From positions 3,348,001 through 3,412,000 of the forward strand of contig NZ_CP133990.1 of the NCBI RefSeq assembly GCF_031582905.1: a DNA stretch of 64,000 nt, in the 5' to 3' direction. The notes under the pieces were generated by a model, which was not told where the DNA came from, did no database searches, and saw only the letters and a list, made by a program, of their open reading frames with translations. The translations under genes were made by a program, and so were the position numbers. How positions within the stretch are numbered: the stretch's first letter is position 1; each line of letters starts with the position of its first letter. Below, piece by piece: positions 24,697 through 33,501 of this stretch. The DNA comes from Pengzhenrongella sp031582905. Its GTDB lineage: Bacteria; Actinomycetota; Actinomycetes; Actinomycetales; Cellulomonadaceae.

Positions 24697-25201
24697 ACCA
24701 CCCCTTCGGCCCACAGCGGAACCGGCTTGAGCCCGAGTGCGAAGATACTTCTCAGAGATTTCTCAGGTCGGCCGAGCCGGCCTCCTCGACAACGCTCCGA
24801 CCTGGACATTTGACGCGTCCATGACATAGCGGTATGGCCCAGGTCACACCAAAAGCGTTGTCGAAGTCCTCACGTCCGAGGCCGTCTCGGCCATCCGGGC
24901 GGCTCACCGCAGCCGCTCGGCGCGCCTGCGCGCCCGCCCCTGGTCACCGTGCCTCCGCACCCATCGCACAGACCTTCGCTCCTGCCCCTCCCGGGTGCCT
25001 CGCCGATGCCCGCGCCCGCGCCCGACGACGACGCCTCGTTGGCTCTTACGCGCGCGCCCGCGAGGCGTCGTCCTGCCGGGATGTCCGGGTTGCGCACCGA
25101 TGGCCGATCCGACCGCCGCCGATCCGTCACATCCCGCCGGGCACCGCCGATGACACAGGGGACGCCCCCACCGGGGCACGACCGCGCAAGGGAGATCTCG
25201 T
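24697..25201. other. Intergenic region between fliA and flgN, no gene seen
   Basis: 505 bp between divergent units. Open frames here lack codon bias or recognisable products. It holds the flgN promoter at 25126-25154 and, presumably, an unidentified promoter for fliA. A weaker CTCA-N16-GCCGAG match lies at 24751-24776. A single left-end-like string CCGAGTGCGA near 24732 resembles the 61-bp element but has no partner arm. Confidence 0.6.
25126..25154 (+). promoter_or_regulatory. sigma-28 (FliA)-type promoter of flgN-flgK-flgL-fliW
   Basis: GTCA (25126-25129), 16 bases, GCCGATGAC (25146-25154): one mismatch in the -35 box against the minus-strand sites and the same spacing. The -10 ends 47 bp before the flgN ATG, similar to the other four sites. 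Confidence 0.6.
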
Positions 25202-25684
25202 ATGGGTGTGGCGGAGCTGTCGGCCGTGCTGTGGCGGGAGCGTCAGCTGCTCGAGCTGCTGCTCTTCAAGCTCGAGGAGGAGCAGCTCGTCCTCTCGAGC
25301 GGTCGGAGCCGCTGGCTGGGTCACGCGACCCGCGAGGTCGAGCAGGTGCTCGACCAGATCCGCACCGCGGAGCTCGGGCGGGCCATGGAGGCCGACGCCG
25401 CCGCCGCCGAGCTGGGCCTCGAGCCGGGCGCCGGACTGCTGGCGATGGCGAAGGCCGCGCCCGAGCCGTGGAACGACCTGCTCGCCAGCCACCGCGAGGC
25501 CTTCGCCGCGCTCACCACCCAGATCCAGGGCGTGGCTCACGGCAACCGTGACCTGCTGGCCACGTCGCACCGTGCCGCGCAGGAGACCCTGCTCAGCCTC
25601 CAGGAGACCGTGCAGACCTACGACCCCCGCGGCACCGCGTCCGCCGGATCCGCCACCGCCCAGCTCATCGACGAATCCTTCTAG
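25202..25684 (+). CDS. flgN: FlgN-type export chaperone for hook-associated proteins
   Basis: Cytoplasmic chaperone for FlgK and FlgL. 160 residues, helical throughout, with the FlgN pattern (ELSAVLWRERQLLELLLFKL; EEEQLVLSSGRSRWLGHATR). The C-terminal part is Ala/Thr/Gln-rich (TTQIQGVAHGNRDLLATSHR). AAGGGAG precedes the ATG by 7 bases. It is the first gene of the plus-strand unit, followed 14 bp later by flgK, its expected client. The family has low sequence conservation, so the call leans on context as well as pattern. Confidence 0.85.
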   Translation: MGVAELSAVLWRERQLLELLLFKLEEEQLVLSSGRSRWLGHATREVEQVLDQIRTAELGRAMEADAAAAELGLEPGAGLLAMAKAAPEPWNDLLASHREAFAALTTQIQGVAHGNRDLLATSHRAAQETLLSLQETVQTYDPRGTASAGSATAQLIDESF

Positions 25685-25698
25685 GGGGCACCCACCAC

Positions 25699-27109
25699 AT
25701 GAGCACCTTCTCCGGCCTGTCCACGGCCCTCAGCTCGCTGCACGCCCAGCGCCAGGCCCTCGAGGTCGCCGGCCAGAACGTCGCCAACGCCAACACCGTC
25801 GGCTACACCCGTCAGCGCGCCGACCTGACCGGCGTCGAGCCGGTCTCCGTGCCGTCGCTGCACTCCGGCGGCGCCTCGGTCGGCAACGGCACCCGGGTCA
25901 CCGGCATCGCCCGGCTCGGTGACGTCTTCGCCGACGCCCGGCTGCGCGCCGAGACCGGCGCCGCCTCCTTCACCGCCACGCGCGCCGAGGTGTACGGCCG
26001 TCTGGAGTCGACGATCGCCGAGCCCGGCGACAAGGGCGTGTCCCACGCGCTGAACCAGTTCTGGTCCAGCTGGGGGAGCTCGGCAACACGCCCGACTCCG
26101 ACGCCGCCCGCGCCGTCGTCCTCGAGGACGCGAACGCGCTCGCCGCCCGCATCACCGCCGGCCACGCCGCGGTGACCACGCAGTGGGGTCAGGCCCGCAC
26201 CGAGCTCGAGGCCACCGTGGTCGACGTCAACTCGACCGCCGCTGCGGTCGCCGACCTGAACGGTCGCATCCGCGCCCTCACGTCGTCCGGGACCCCGGCC
26301 AACGAGCTCGTCGACCAGCGCAGCCGCCTGGTGACCCAGCTCGCCGGCCAGGTCGGGGCGAGCGGAGTCGAGCGCGAGGACGGCACGCTCGACGTCATGG
26401 TCGCCGGCAACGCTCTCGTGCGCGGCGACCGCGCCCACGCCCTCGAGACCACGCAGGACACCTTCACCATGGGCTCCGCCGTCACGGTGCGATGGGCCGG
26501 CACCGGCACCGACCTGCACAGCGATGGTGGCCGGGTCGCCGCGCTCGTCACCGCGCTGGCTCCGGCGGACAAGGGGGCATCCTCACCCAAGCCGCCGCCT
26601 CCTACGACGAGGTGGCGAAGTCGCTCGTCACCGCCGTCAACGCGATCCACGGCGGTGCGGTCACCCCCGGCGGCGCGCCGGGTGGCGACTTCTTCGTCCC
26701 CGTCCCGACGGACGGTACGTCGTGGAGCGCGGCGTCACTCGCGGTGGCGGTCAGGGACACGTCCGCGATCGCCGTCGCCGACCCGGCCCGGGGTCCGCGC
26801 GACGGCTCGGTCGCCGACGCGCTCGCCCAGCTCGGCACAGCCGCCAAGAGCCCCAACGCCGAGTGGTCGTCGTTCGTCGTCGACCTCGGGGTCGACTCCC
26901 GGTCCGCCACCCAGCGCGCGACCGTCGCCGAGGCCACCCGGAGCACCGCCGAGCGCATCCAGCTGGCCGGCGCGAGCGTCGACATCGACGAGGAGTCGGT
27001 CAACATGCTCGCCTACCAGCGGGCCTACGAGGGCGCGGCCCGCGTGCTCACCGCGATCGACGAGATGCTCGACACCCTGATCAACCGCACCGGCGTCGTA
27101 GGGAGATGA
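25699..27109 (+). CDS. flgK: Flagellar hook-associated protein FlgK (frame broken twice)
   Basis: First hook-filament junction protein. It begins MSTFSGLSTALSSLHAQRQA and LEVAGQNVANANTVGYTRQR and ends DIDEESVNMLAYQRAYEGAA and RVLTAIDEMLDTLINRTGVV, both diagnostic. The frame shifts at GGGGG 26072-26076 and GGGGG 26573-26577; one extra G in each restores a continuous 470-residue protein (WSSWGELGNTPDSDAA; PADKGGILTQAAASYD). Both breaks fit lost bases in G runs, so I regard the gene as intact in the organism. Its stop overlaps the flgL ATG (ATGA). Confidence 0.9.
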
Positions 27110-28074
27110 CCATGATCGGCCGCGTCACACAGCAGACGGTGCAGCGATCCACGCTCACCAACATGCAGCACAACCTCTCGGCGATGTCGGACCTGCAGAG
27201 CAAGCTCTCGGGCCTGAAGAACATCACCAAGCCGTCCGACGACCCGTCGGGTACCGCTGCCGCGATGTCGCTGCGGAGCGCGCTGCGCGCCAACGAGCAG
27301 CACGCCCGCAACGTCTCCGACGGTGGCGGCTGGCTCACCACCGCGGACTCGGCACTGCAGAGCTCGCTCGGGGCCCTCGGCCAGGTCCGGGACCTCACCG
27401 TCCAGGGCGCGAGCACGGGCGTGCTCAACAAGGAGTCCCGCGAGGCGCTGGCCGTCGAGATCGAGGGCCTGCGCGACGTCCTGCTCGCCCAGGCGAACAC
27501 CACCTATCTGGGTCGATCCGTGTTCGCCGGGACCGCGGCCGGTGCTGCCGTCACCGGTCCGGCGCCGAAGCCGACGGGCACGACGCCCCCGGCCGCCGGG
27601 CCCGCGGCGCCCGCCGTCCCCGGTGCGCCCATCCCCGCGCCGTACACGTTCGACACCTTCTCCGGGGCTGCGGTCGAGCGCCGCGTCGACGCGAGCACCA
27701 CCGTGCGCGTCGACGTCGACGGCGCGAAGGCCTTCGGGTCCGGCGAGACGTCGGTGTTCGCGACGCTCGACGACATCGCCGCGAAGCTCCGGGCTGGACA
27801 GGAGGTGGGCCCGTCGCTCACCGCCCTCGATGCGCACCGGGACGACATGCTCGAGCAGCTCACGGCACTCGGCGCCCGCCAGTCGCAGCTCGAGGCCGCC
27901 GGCGCGCGGACCATGGAGACCAAGATCTCGCTCACCAGCCAGCTCGCCGACATCGAGGACGTCGACCTGCCCGGCACGATCATCGAGGTCCAGATGCAGG
28001 AGGTCGCCTACCAGGCCGCCCTCGGCGCGGCCTCTCGCGTGCTGCAGCCCACTCTGATGGACTTCCTGCGATGA
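27106..28074 (+). CDS. flgL: Flagellar hook-associated protein FlgL
   Basis: Second junction protein, flagellin-like at both ends. 322 residues from ATG 27106, overlapping the flgK stop; a second ATG two codons later is possible. N-terminal RVTQQTVQRSTLTNMQHNLS and LSGLKNITKPSDDPSGTAAA are typical, as is the C-terminus IIEVQMQEVAYQAALGAASR with VLQPTLMDFLR. The middle has a Pro/Ala-rich insert (KPTGTTPPAAGPAAPAVPG). Its stop overlaps the fliW ATG. Confidence 0.93.
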   Translation: MTMIGRVTQQTVQRSTLTNMQHNLSAMSDLQSKLSGLKNITKPSDDPSGTAAAMSLRSALRANEQHARNVSDGGGWLTTADSALQSSLGALGQVRDLTVQGASTGVLNKESREALAVEIEGLRDVLLAQANTTYLGRSVFAGTAAGAAVTGPAPKPTGTTPPAAGPAAPAVPGAPIPAPYTFDTFSGAAVERRVDASTTVRVDVDGAKAFGSGETSVFATLDDIAAKLRAGQEVGPSLTALDAHRDDMLEQLTALGARQSQLEAAGARTMETKISLTSQLADIEDVDLPGTIIEVQMQEVAYQAALGAASRVLQPTLMDFLR

Positions 28075-28451
28075 GCACCGCACCGACCGCGATCCACCCG
28101 GTCTCCCCGCTGCCCGGCCTGCCGGGCCACCTCGAGTACTCCCTCGACGGCCTGGACGACGGCGGCATGCTCTACGCCCTGCGCAGCCTCGCCGACCCGG
28201 CGGTCCGCCTGTTCGTCGTGCGTCCCGAGGCGTTCTTCGAGGGCTACGCCCCGGACGTCGACACCGACACCCGGACCGCCCTCGGCCTGGACGACGACGC
28301 CGCCCCGCTCCTCCTGGTCGTCGTGCACCCCGGGGCCGAGGGCACGCCGACGACGGCCAACCTGCTCGCCCCGGTCATGGTCAACCCGGCCACCGGTGCG
28401 GCGGCCCAGGTGGTCCTCGACGGCTGGCCGCTCAAGGCGCCGCTCGGCTGA
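28071..28451 (+). CDS. fliW: Flagellar assembly factor FliW
   Basis: In B. subtilis FliW binds flagellin and antagonises the translational regulator CsrA. 126 residues. The family pattern is visible: LPGLPGHLEYSLDGLDDGG, FVVRPEAFFEGYAPDV, PLLLVVVHPGAEGTPTTANL, LLAPVMVNPATGAAAQVVLD. It overlaps flgL by 4 bp. csrA, often the next gene, is not present in the following 120 bp, where a strong hairpin ends the unit; a csrA gene may lie elsewhere. Confidence 0.9.
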   Translation: MSTAPTAIHPVSPLPGLPGHLEYSLDGLDDGGMLYALRSLADPAVRLFVVRPEAFFEGYAPDVDTDTRTALGLDDDAAPLLLVVVHPGAEGTPTTANLLAPVMVNPATGAAAQVVLDGWPLKAPLG

Positions 28452-28504
28452 GCCGAGCCGAGCCGCTGCGCAGCCGCACGCGCAGGCACACGCGCCGTCG
28501 CACA

Positions 28505-28548
28505 GCGACAGGGCCGGGTGGGGGACGCCCCTCACCCGGCCCTGTCGC
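28505..28548 (+). terminator. Strong stem-loop terminator after fliW
   Basis: A 16-bp perfect stem (GCGACAGGGCCGGGTG at 28505-28520 with its complement at 28533-28548) around a 12-base loop, 54 bp after the fliW stop. It ends the flagellar block on this side. Confidence 0.8.
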
Positions 28549-28557
28549 GTGTGGCCG

Positions 28558-28563
28558 TAGCCT
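28558..28563 (+). promoter_or_regulatory. -10 hexamer of a probable leaderless transcript (DUF2530 gene)
   Basis: TAGCCT ends exactly 7 bases before the GTG start at 28571. The same TAGCCT-N7-start arrangement occurs before ung and at the otsA upstream ATG. No ribosome site lies between. Confidence 0.55.
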
Positions 28564-28570
28564 GAGCGCC

Positions 28571-28825
28571 GTGCGCCGCCTGCCCCCCGTCCTCGAGGTG
28601 ATCCTCCGACCCGACCGACGACGCCCCGACCCGCCCGCGGTCGAGGTGGACATGCGCCGCGTGTTCGCCGCCGGCGCCGCGATCTGGGCGATCGCCCTCG
28701 TGGTCTGCGCGGTGCTGTGGCGCACCGGCACGATCGACGCCGTGCCGGTCTGGAGCTGCGCCGCGGGCCTCGCGCTAAGCTTCGTCGGCCTGGTCTGGGA
28801 CCGCCGGCACCGCCACCGCCCGTAG
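28571..28825 (+). CDS. DUF2530 family small membrane protein
   Basis: 84 residues. After a basic, Pro-rich N-terminus (RRPDPPAVEVDMRR) come two predicted membrane helices (VFAAGAAIWAIALVVCAVLW and VWSCAAGLALSFVGLVWDRR). This matches the actinobacterial DUF2530 pattern, a family without known function. The GTG start fits a leaderless transcript. It stands alone between the flagellar terminator and the convergent sacsin-like gene. Confidence 0.8.
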   Translation: MRRLPPVLEVILRPDRRRPDPPAVEVDMRRVFAAGAAIWAIALVVCAVLWRTGTIDAVPVWSCAAGLALSFVGLVWDRRHRHRP

Positions 28826-28868
28826 CCGGACGCGGGACGTCGGCACGCCGGCCGGCACAGGCCCCCGG

Positions 28869-31800
28869 TCAGACCGGGTCGGCCAATGCCTCCGTGACGA
28901 GCTCCGGCGCCCGGCCGGGATCGGTCAGCACGACCTCCACCGCGTGCCGCGCACCCCACGCCCCGGCCGCCTGGGCGAGCCCGCGCGCGAGCGCCGCGAG
29001 GTGGCTCGCGTGCACGACGGCGTCCGCCCCGTCCCCCTCGACCCACCAGTCCACCGGCACGCCGTCGACGTGCAGGTCCTCGTGCTCGCGCCACGTCGTC
29101 GGCGCCCCGGGCAGCAGCGCGAGCGCGGCCCCCGGCGTCGGCGCGATCCCGGCGTCGCCGTCGTCGTCCCCCTCGGTGACCTGACCGGACGCGAGGTCGG
29201 CGCACCGCGGCAGGTCCAGCAGCGTCGCGAGCGCGGCGGCGTCACCGGCGGGAACGGGCACGAGCGCCCCGAGGTCGGTGCGCTGGAGCCACATCGGCCC
29301 GTCCGGCACGACGGCGTCGTCGGCGTGCACCAGCCGCACCTCCCCGGTCGGACGAGCGCCGGGAGCCGCTCGGGGAGCGCCTCGAGCACGACGCCGTCCG
29401 CGGCGGCCCGGGCGAGCGCGCGCCACAGGGCCGCGGCGACCGCCGGGTCGACGCGGGTGCCGACGGGCCCGACGGCGTCGAGCACGTCGGTCCAGCCCGA
29501 CGCATCCAGGTCACCGAGCACCCGCACCCCGCCGACGGCGCGCAGCACGGCGTCGTCGACGGCGCCGCCGTCCGGCGTGCGGGCCTCGCGCAGCCAGGCC
29601 GGCGCGGGTCGCAGCAGCGCCGCGACACCCGCCTGGGCGCCGGGCAGCGCGAACGGCTCCCCGAGGCCGAGCTCCTCCGGTGCCCGCTCGCGCAGCCACC
29701 ACGCCGTGTACGACGGCGCCCCGCCCGCGCCGCGCGAGCCGGCCGCGCCCTCGGCACGCACCGGGTCGAGCAGCGCCCGCCGCAGCTCCGGGTCCCCCGC
29801 GAGGTGCCCGACGACGCGCGGCCACGCGTCGTCGCGCACCGCGTCGAGGTCCGCGACCGCGACGACGTCCCCCACGAACGCCCCGGTCCCGAGGCGGTGC
29901 GCGAGCTCGTCGAGGTACTCGTCCCACCCGTCGAGGGACCGCGCGGCGATCGCCCCGGGGTCGGTGTCGTCGCCGAGGAGGCCGGCGCCGGTCTCGAGCA
30001 GCACGTCCGGCACGGTCGTCACGGCGAGGTGGTCGCGCACCCCGACCGCCGCGAGCACGTGCGCGCCCCACCGCTCCACGAGGGCGCCGTCGACCGGTGC
30101 GAGCACACGGTCGTCGAGCAGGTCGGCGGCGATCGAACCGGGCAGGACGAGCCCGTCGGCGGGGGTCGGCTCGCCGTCGGCGGCCCGCAGGATCGTCTGA
30201 CCGAGCCACGCGCGATGACCGGGCGGCACGGCACCGCTCGACGGCACGGCACCGTCGGACGCGAGGTCGCCGTCGCCGTCCGCGGCGGTGACCAGGGTGA
30301 GGACCGCCGCGGCGACGTCGTCGGCGAGGGCGTCGTCGTCGTCCTCGCCGACGTCCAGGACGGCCTCGCGGACAGCCGGCAGGGCGAGCAGCCCGCCGCC
30401 GTCGGGCGCGACCGCGCCGAGCCGCTCCAGCAGCGCGTGCGCCGCGGCCGGGTGCACGAGCCGCACGCCCCAGCGTGCGAGCACCGCGAGCGCCTTCCCC
30501 GCGGCGTCGCCGAGCCGCTCCGCGCCGAGCACGAGCCCGCGCGCACCGCGGACCGTGCGCCCGTCGGCGAGCGGGACCGGCACCGCGGCCAGCGCCTCGC
30601 GGACGACGGCGTCCTGGGCGTGCGGCGCGAGCGCCTCGTACAGGGCGCGCCACCGTGACGGGTCGCCCGACGGCGCCATCTCCTCGACGAGATCGGACAG
30701 CTCGCGCACCTCGACGCCGAGCGCGCGGGCGGGCGTCGTGTGCCCGGGGCCGAGCGTGACGAGGTTCGCCGCCCACCCCGACAGCGCGGCGACCGCCCCC
30801 GGGTCATGACCGACCGCTCCGTCGACGGCGACCGCGCGGCGGGGCTCGACGAGCGTGGCTGGGTCGTCGGCGCCGGCGGTCACGAGCAGCGGCGTGCGGG
30901 ACAGCGCCTCGAGCACCCGCTCGCGCAGGTCGGCGTCGAACCTCCCCGACGGCAGCCCGACCGGGACCAGCGTCAACGGGTCACCCCCGTCGGCCGCGAC
31001 GCGCGCGGCGAGGTCGCCGTACGCGTCGGCCGCGGCGTCGAGCAGGACGTCGGTGAGCGGCCCGCGGCGGACGCGGCGCCGGGACGGGTCCAGCGGCAGG
31101 GTCGCGATGAGGAGCGCGGGCAGGCCGGTCGTCTCGTCGGTGGGGGTCGGTGCGTGCACGACGCCGGTCGGCGCCGATGTGGTCCCCGGCGTCCCCGGCC
31201 CGAGCGACGCCGTTCCCGGCACGGCCCCGGTCCGTGGCAGCGCCCAGGTGATCCGCCAGTCACGGGCGGCACGCTCCTCGACCGGACGGTCCGCCACGAG
31301 GGCCAGGTCGAGGTGACCGCTGCGGCGCACGACGACCCAGCGGCGGTCGACGTCGGCGAGCCGCCGGTCACCCCCACCCCAGGTGTCGTCCACCTCGACG
31401 ACCACCTCGGTCAGGGCCGGCAGCGCGAGCAGCAGCGGGTCGCCGACCGCGGCGAGCTGGCCGGCGACGTCGGCGGCGGACACGTCGTCGCGCAGGGTCG
31501 CGACCACCGCGGTGTCGTATCCCGCGGGCGGGCGGGCGTCGTCGGGCAGCGGGAGGCGCAGCGCGGGCAGCGACCCGTCGCGCCGGCGGAGCTCCTCGGC
31601 CAGCGCGGGGTGGTCGGCGGCGAGGTCGGCAAGGGTCTCGGCCGTGTGTGCGAGGGAGAACCGGACGCCCCCCGACGTCGAGGCGACCGTGACCTCGTCG
31701 GCGACCGAGCGCACGGCCGCGAACCCGACCCCGAACCGGCCGACGACGCCGCCCTCGCCGCCCCGCTTGGCGGAGGCGCGCAGCGAGGCGAGCGACGCGA

Positions 31801-32077
31801 CGCCCGGGGCGTCGAGCGGGGCACCGGTGTTCGCGGCGACGAGCTGGGCGCCACCGTCCTGGCGGGTCAGCCGAAGCAGCAGACGGCCGGGGACTCCGGC
31901 CCGCGCGGCCGCGTCGGCGGCGTTCTGAGCGAGCTCGACGACGACGCGGTCGCGGTACCAGCCGCGGGCGTAGTCCTCCTCGGCGTTGGCGTCCTCCCGC
32001 AGCCGGGCGGGCGACGCCGCCCACGCCCCCAGCACGGCAGCGCGCAGCGCCGCCGTGCCGAAGGCGTCGGGCGTCAC
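28869..32077 (-). CDS. Sacsin N-terminal ATPase-like (HSP90-type ATP-binding) protein (frame broken)
   Basis: Large protein, 1069 residues if one base is restored in CCCC 29342-29345. The N-terminal ~250 residues carry a GHKL/HSP90-like ATP site: VVVELAQNAADAAARAGVPG (N-box), LVAANTGAPLD, and SAKRGGEGGVVGRFGVGFAA (G2 box). The remaining ~800 residues are Ala/Asp/Val-rich and unassigned. Actinobacterial relatives are annotated as sacsin N-terminal ATPase-like; role unknown. The GTG start overlaps the DUF3027 stop, so it forms an operon with that gene and a cold-shock protein. The C-terminal ~160 residues lie in the second frame (GEVRLVHADDAVVPDGPMWL). Confidence 0.82.
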
Positions 32078-33021
32078 TGCTCCGGCTGGGTGTCGGCCTC
32101 GGGCCGGTCGGTCGGCTCGGCGTCGGTCGGCGGCGCGGTGACCGGGTCGGCGGCGGCGTCCGGGTCCGACTCCGCGTCGACCGCGAGCTCGCCGTCGGTC
32201 GCGACGGCATCGGACGCGTCGGCAGGACCGGCGTCGTCACCCGACCCGGCCGCGGCGGCGTCGTCGGGCACAGCCCGCGCGACGACCTCGACGTCCAGCT
32301 CGTCGATCGACGGCGCCGGGGCGGGCCACTCGCTCGGCTGCGGCTCGACGTCCGTCTCGGAGTGCGCGCCGCAGCCGTGGTCGACGCTGACGACCTTGCC
32401 GTCGTCGGGCGACCACTCGTTCGCGCACACGCCGAAGACCGTGCCGAGCGACCCGCTCAGCCGGACGAGGAACCCGCAGCTGCCGCACGGCGCGGCGGCC
32501 GCGAGCGCGGCGGGCGCCGTCGGGCCGTGCGTGCTCGCGTACCAGCGGTCCGCCGCGCGGTCGCGCCCCTCCGGGGACAGCACCCGGACGCGGGCGAGCG
32601 CGAGCTCCTCGATCGCGACGCGGTCCTCCTCCTCGTCGCCGGTCGGCACGTAGCCGGGCACGAGGCGGGGGTCGTCCGGCGAGAACGGCAGGACGTCGCC
32701 GGGGCCGATGTCGCCGGGGCGCAGCCGCTCGGCCCACGGCACCCACGCCTGGGGCAGGACGGCGTCGTCGCCCGGCAGCAGCACGGCCTCGCACACCGAC
32801 GCCGACCGGCCCCGCGGGACCCGGGCGAGCGTGACGGTCCAGTGCCACCCGCGGTACCCCGGGGCGGTGCAGGCGAACCGGTGGGAGACCAGCCGGTCGC
32901 TCTCGGTCACGGCGCCGAGGTGCTCACCGACGTGATCGGGGTTCTCCGCGACCTCGACGGCCGCCTCACGGGCGAGCTCGACGGCCGAGCCGAGGACGGC
33001 GTCCTTCGTCGCGGTGGGCAT
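32074..33021 (-). CDS. DUF3027 family protein
   Basis: 315 residues. The N-terminal ~230 residues match the actinobacterial DUF3027 pattern (HRFACTAPGYRGWHWTVTLA; DDRWYAST-like segment; PCGSCGFLVRLSGSLGTVFG; VCANEWSPDDGKVVSVDHGC). The Cys-x2-Cys ... Cys ... Cys-Gly-x-His arrangement suggests a metal site, which is my inference. The last ~90 residues are an acidic Asp/Ala/Pro tail. Function unknown. The ATG is 3 bp after the cold-shock gene stop and the stop overlaps the sacsin-like gene. Confidence 0.85.
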   Translation of the reverse strand: MPTATKDAVLGSAVELAREAAVEVAENPDHVGEHLGAVTESDRLVSHRFACTAPGYRGWHWTVTLARVPRGRSASVCEAVLLPGDDAVLPQAWVPWAERLRPGDIGPGDVLPFSPDDPRLVPGYVPTGDEEEDRVAIEELALARVRVLSPEGRDRAADRWYASTHGPTAPAALAAAAPCGSCGFLVRLSGSLGTVFGVCANEWSPDDGKVVSVDHGCGAHSETDVEPQPSEWPAPAPSIDELDVEVVARAVPDDAAAAGSGDDAGPADASDAVATDGELAVDAESDPDAAADPVTAPPTDAEPTDRPEADTQPEQ

Positions 33022-33024
33022 GCC

Positions 33025-33408
33025 TCATGCCTCGAGGTTGTCGGCGACGGCGCGCAGCAGCGAGGCGTACTTCTCGCCGGTGCCCTTCTCGGGGTACCGG
33101 CCGCGGCGCAGGTCGTTGCCGACGCGGTCGAGCACCTTGATGAGGTCCTCGACGATCACGGCCATGTCCTCCGCGGGCTTGCGCGCGGCCTTGGCGACCG
33201 ACGGGACCGGGTCGAGGACCTTGACGGACAGCGCCTGCGGGCCGCGGCGGCCGTCGGCGACACCGAAGTCGACCTTCGTCCCGGGCTTGGGCGCGGCGAT
33301 GCCTGCGGGCAGCGCCGAGGCGTGAAGGAAGACCTCATCACCCTCGTCGCTGGCGATGAAGCCGAAGCCACGCTCGGTGTCGAACCACTTGACCTTGCCG
33401 GTGGGCAC
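33025..33408 (-). CDS. Cold-shock domain protein with C-terminal extension
   Basis: Single-strand nucleic acid binding protein of the CspA/CspB type. 127 residues from GTG 33408. The first ~67 residues are the cold-shock domain with RNP motifs (GKVKWFDTERGFGFIASDEG and VFLHASALP). A further ~60 residues (AEDMAVIVEDLIKVLDRVGN; YPEKGTGEKYASLLRAVADN) form a helical extension found in actinobacterial versions. GAGG lies upstream of the GTG. It is first in an operon with DUF3027 and the sacsin-like ATPase, and divergent from the helicase genes. Confidence 0.9.
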   Translation of the reverse strand: MPTGKVKWFDTERGFGFIASDEGDEVFLHASALPAGIAAPKPGTKVDFGVADGRRGPQALSVKVLDPVPSVAKAARKPAEDMAVIVEDLIKVLDRVGNDLRRGRYPEKGTGEKYASLLRAVADNLEA

Positions 33409-33486
33409 TGGAACCTCGAAGACTCGTCGGACAACGCTGACGTCGCCAAGTTTACCGGCGCCGGGCAGCGCCCGCCGACGCCCGCG

Positions 33487-33492
33487 TACCGT
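33487..33492 (+). promoter_or_regulatory. -10 hexamer of a probable leaderless transcript (helicase-associated gene)
   Basis: TACCGT ends 6 bases before GTG 33499 and 9 before ATG 33502. The same TACCGT-N6-start arrangement precedes the protein kinase gene at 60346. Confidence 0.45.
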
Positions 33493-33501
33493 GGGCCGGT
33501 G

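Noticed and set aside
24729..24742. CCGAGTGCGA near 24732 as a ninth 61-bp element
   Set aside because: No right arm GTCGCACT is found within 61 bp or nearby, so a chance match to the short left end is as likely.
24751..24776. CTCA-N16-GCCGAG on the plus strand as a further FliA promoter
   Set aside because: The -10 half lacks the GAT of the other sites and the site is about 425 bp from flgN, which has a better placed match at 25126-25154. Kept only as a weak candidate.
24834..25190. Small genes in the fliA-flgN intergenic region
   Set aside because: Open frames there are Arg/Pro/Ala-rich on both strands, lack ribosome sites and resemble no family.
26072..26577. Programmed frameshifting or phase variation in flgK and other genes with G/C tracts
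   Set aside because: The breaks occur in unrelated housekeeping genes, always need one added base, and lack slippery heptamers with downstream structures in common. Sequence error explains all of them more simply.
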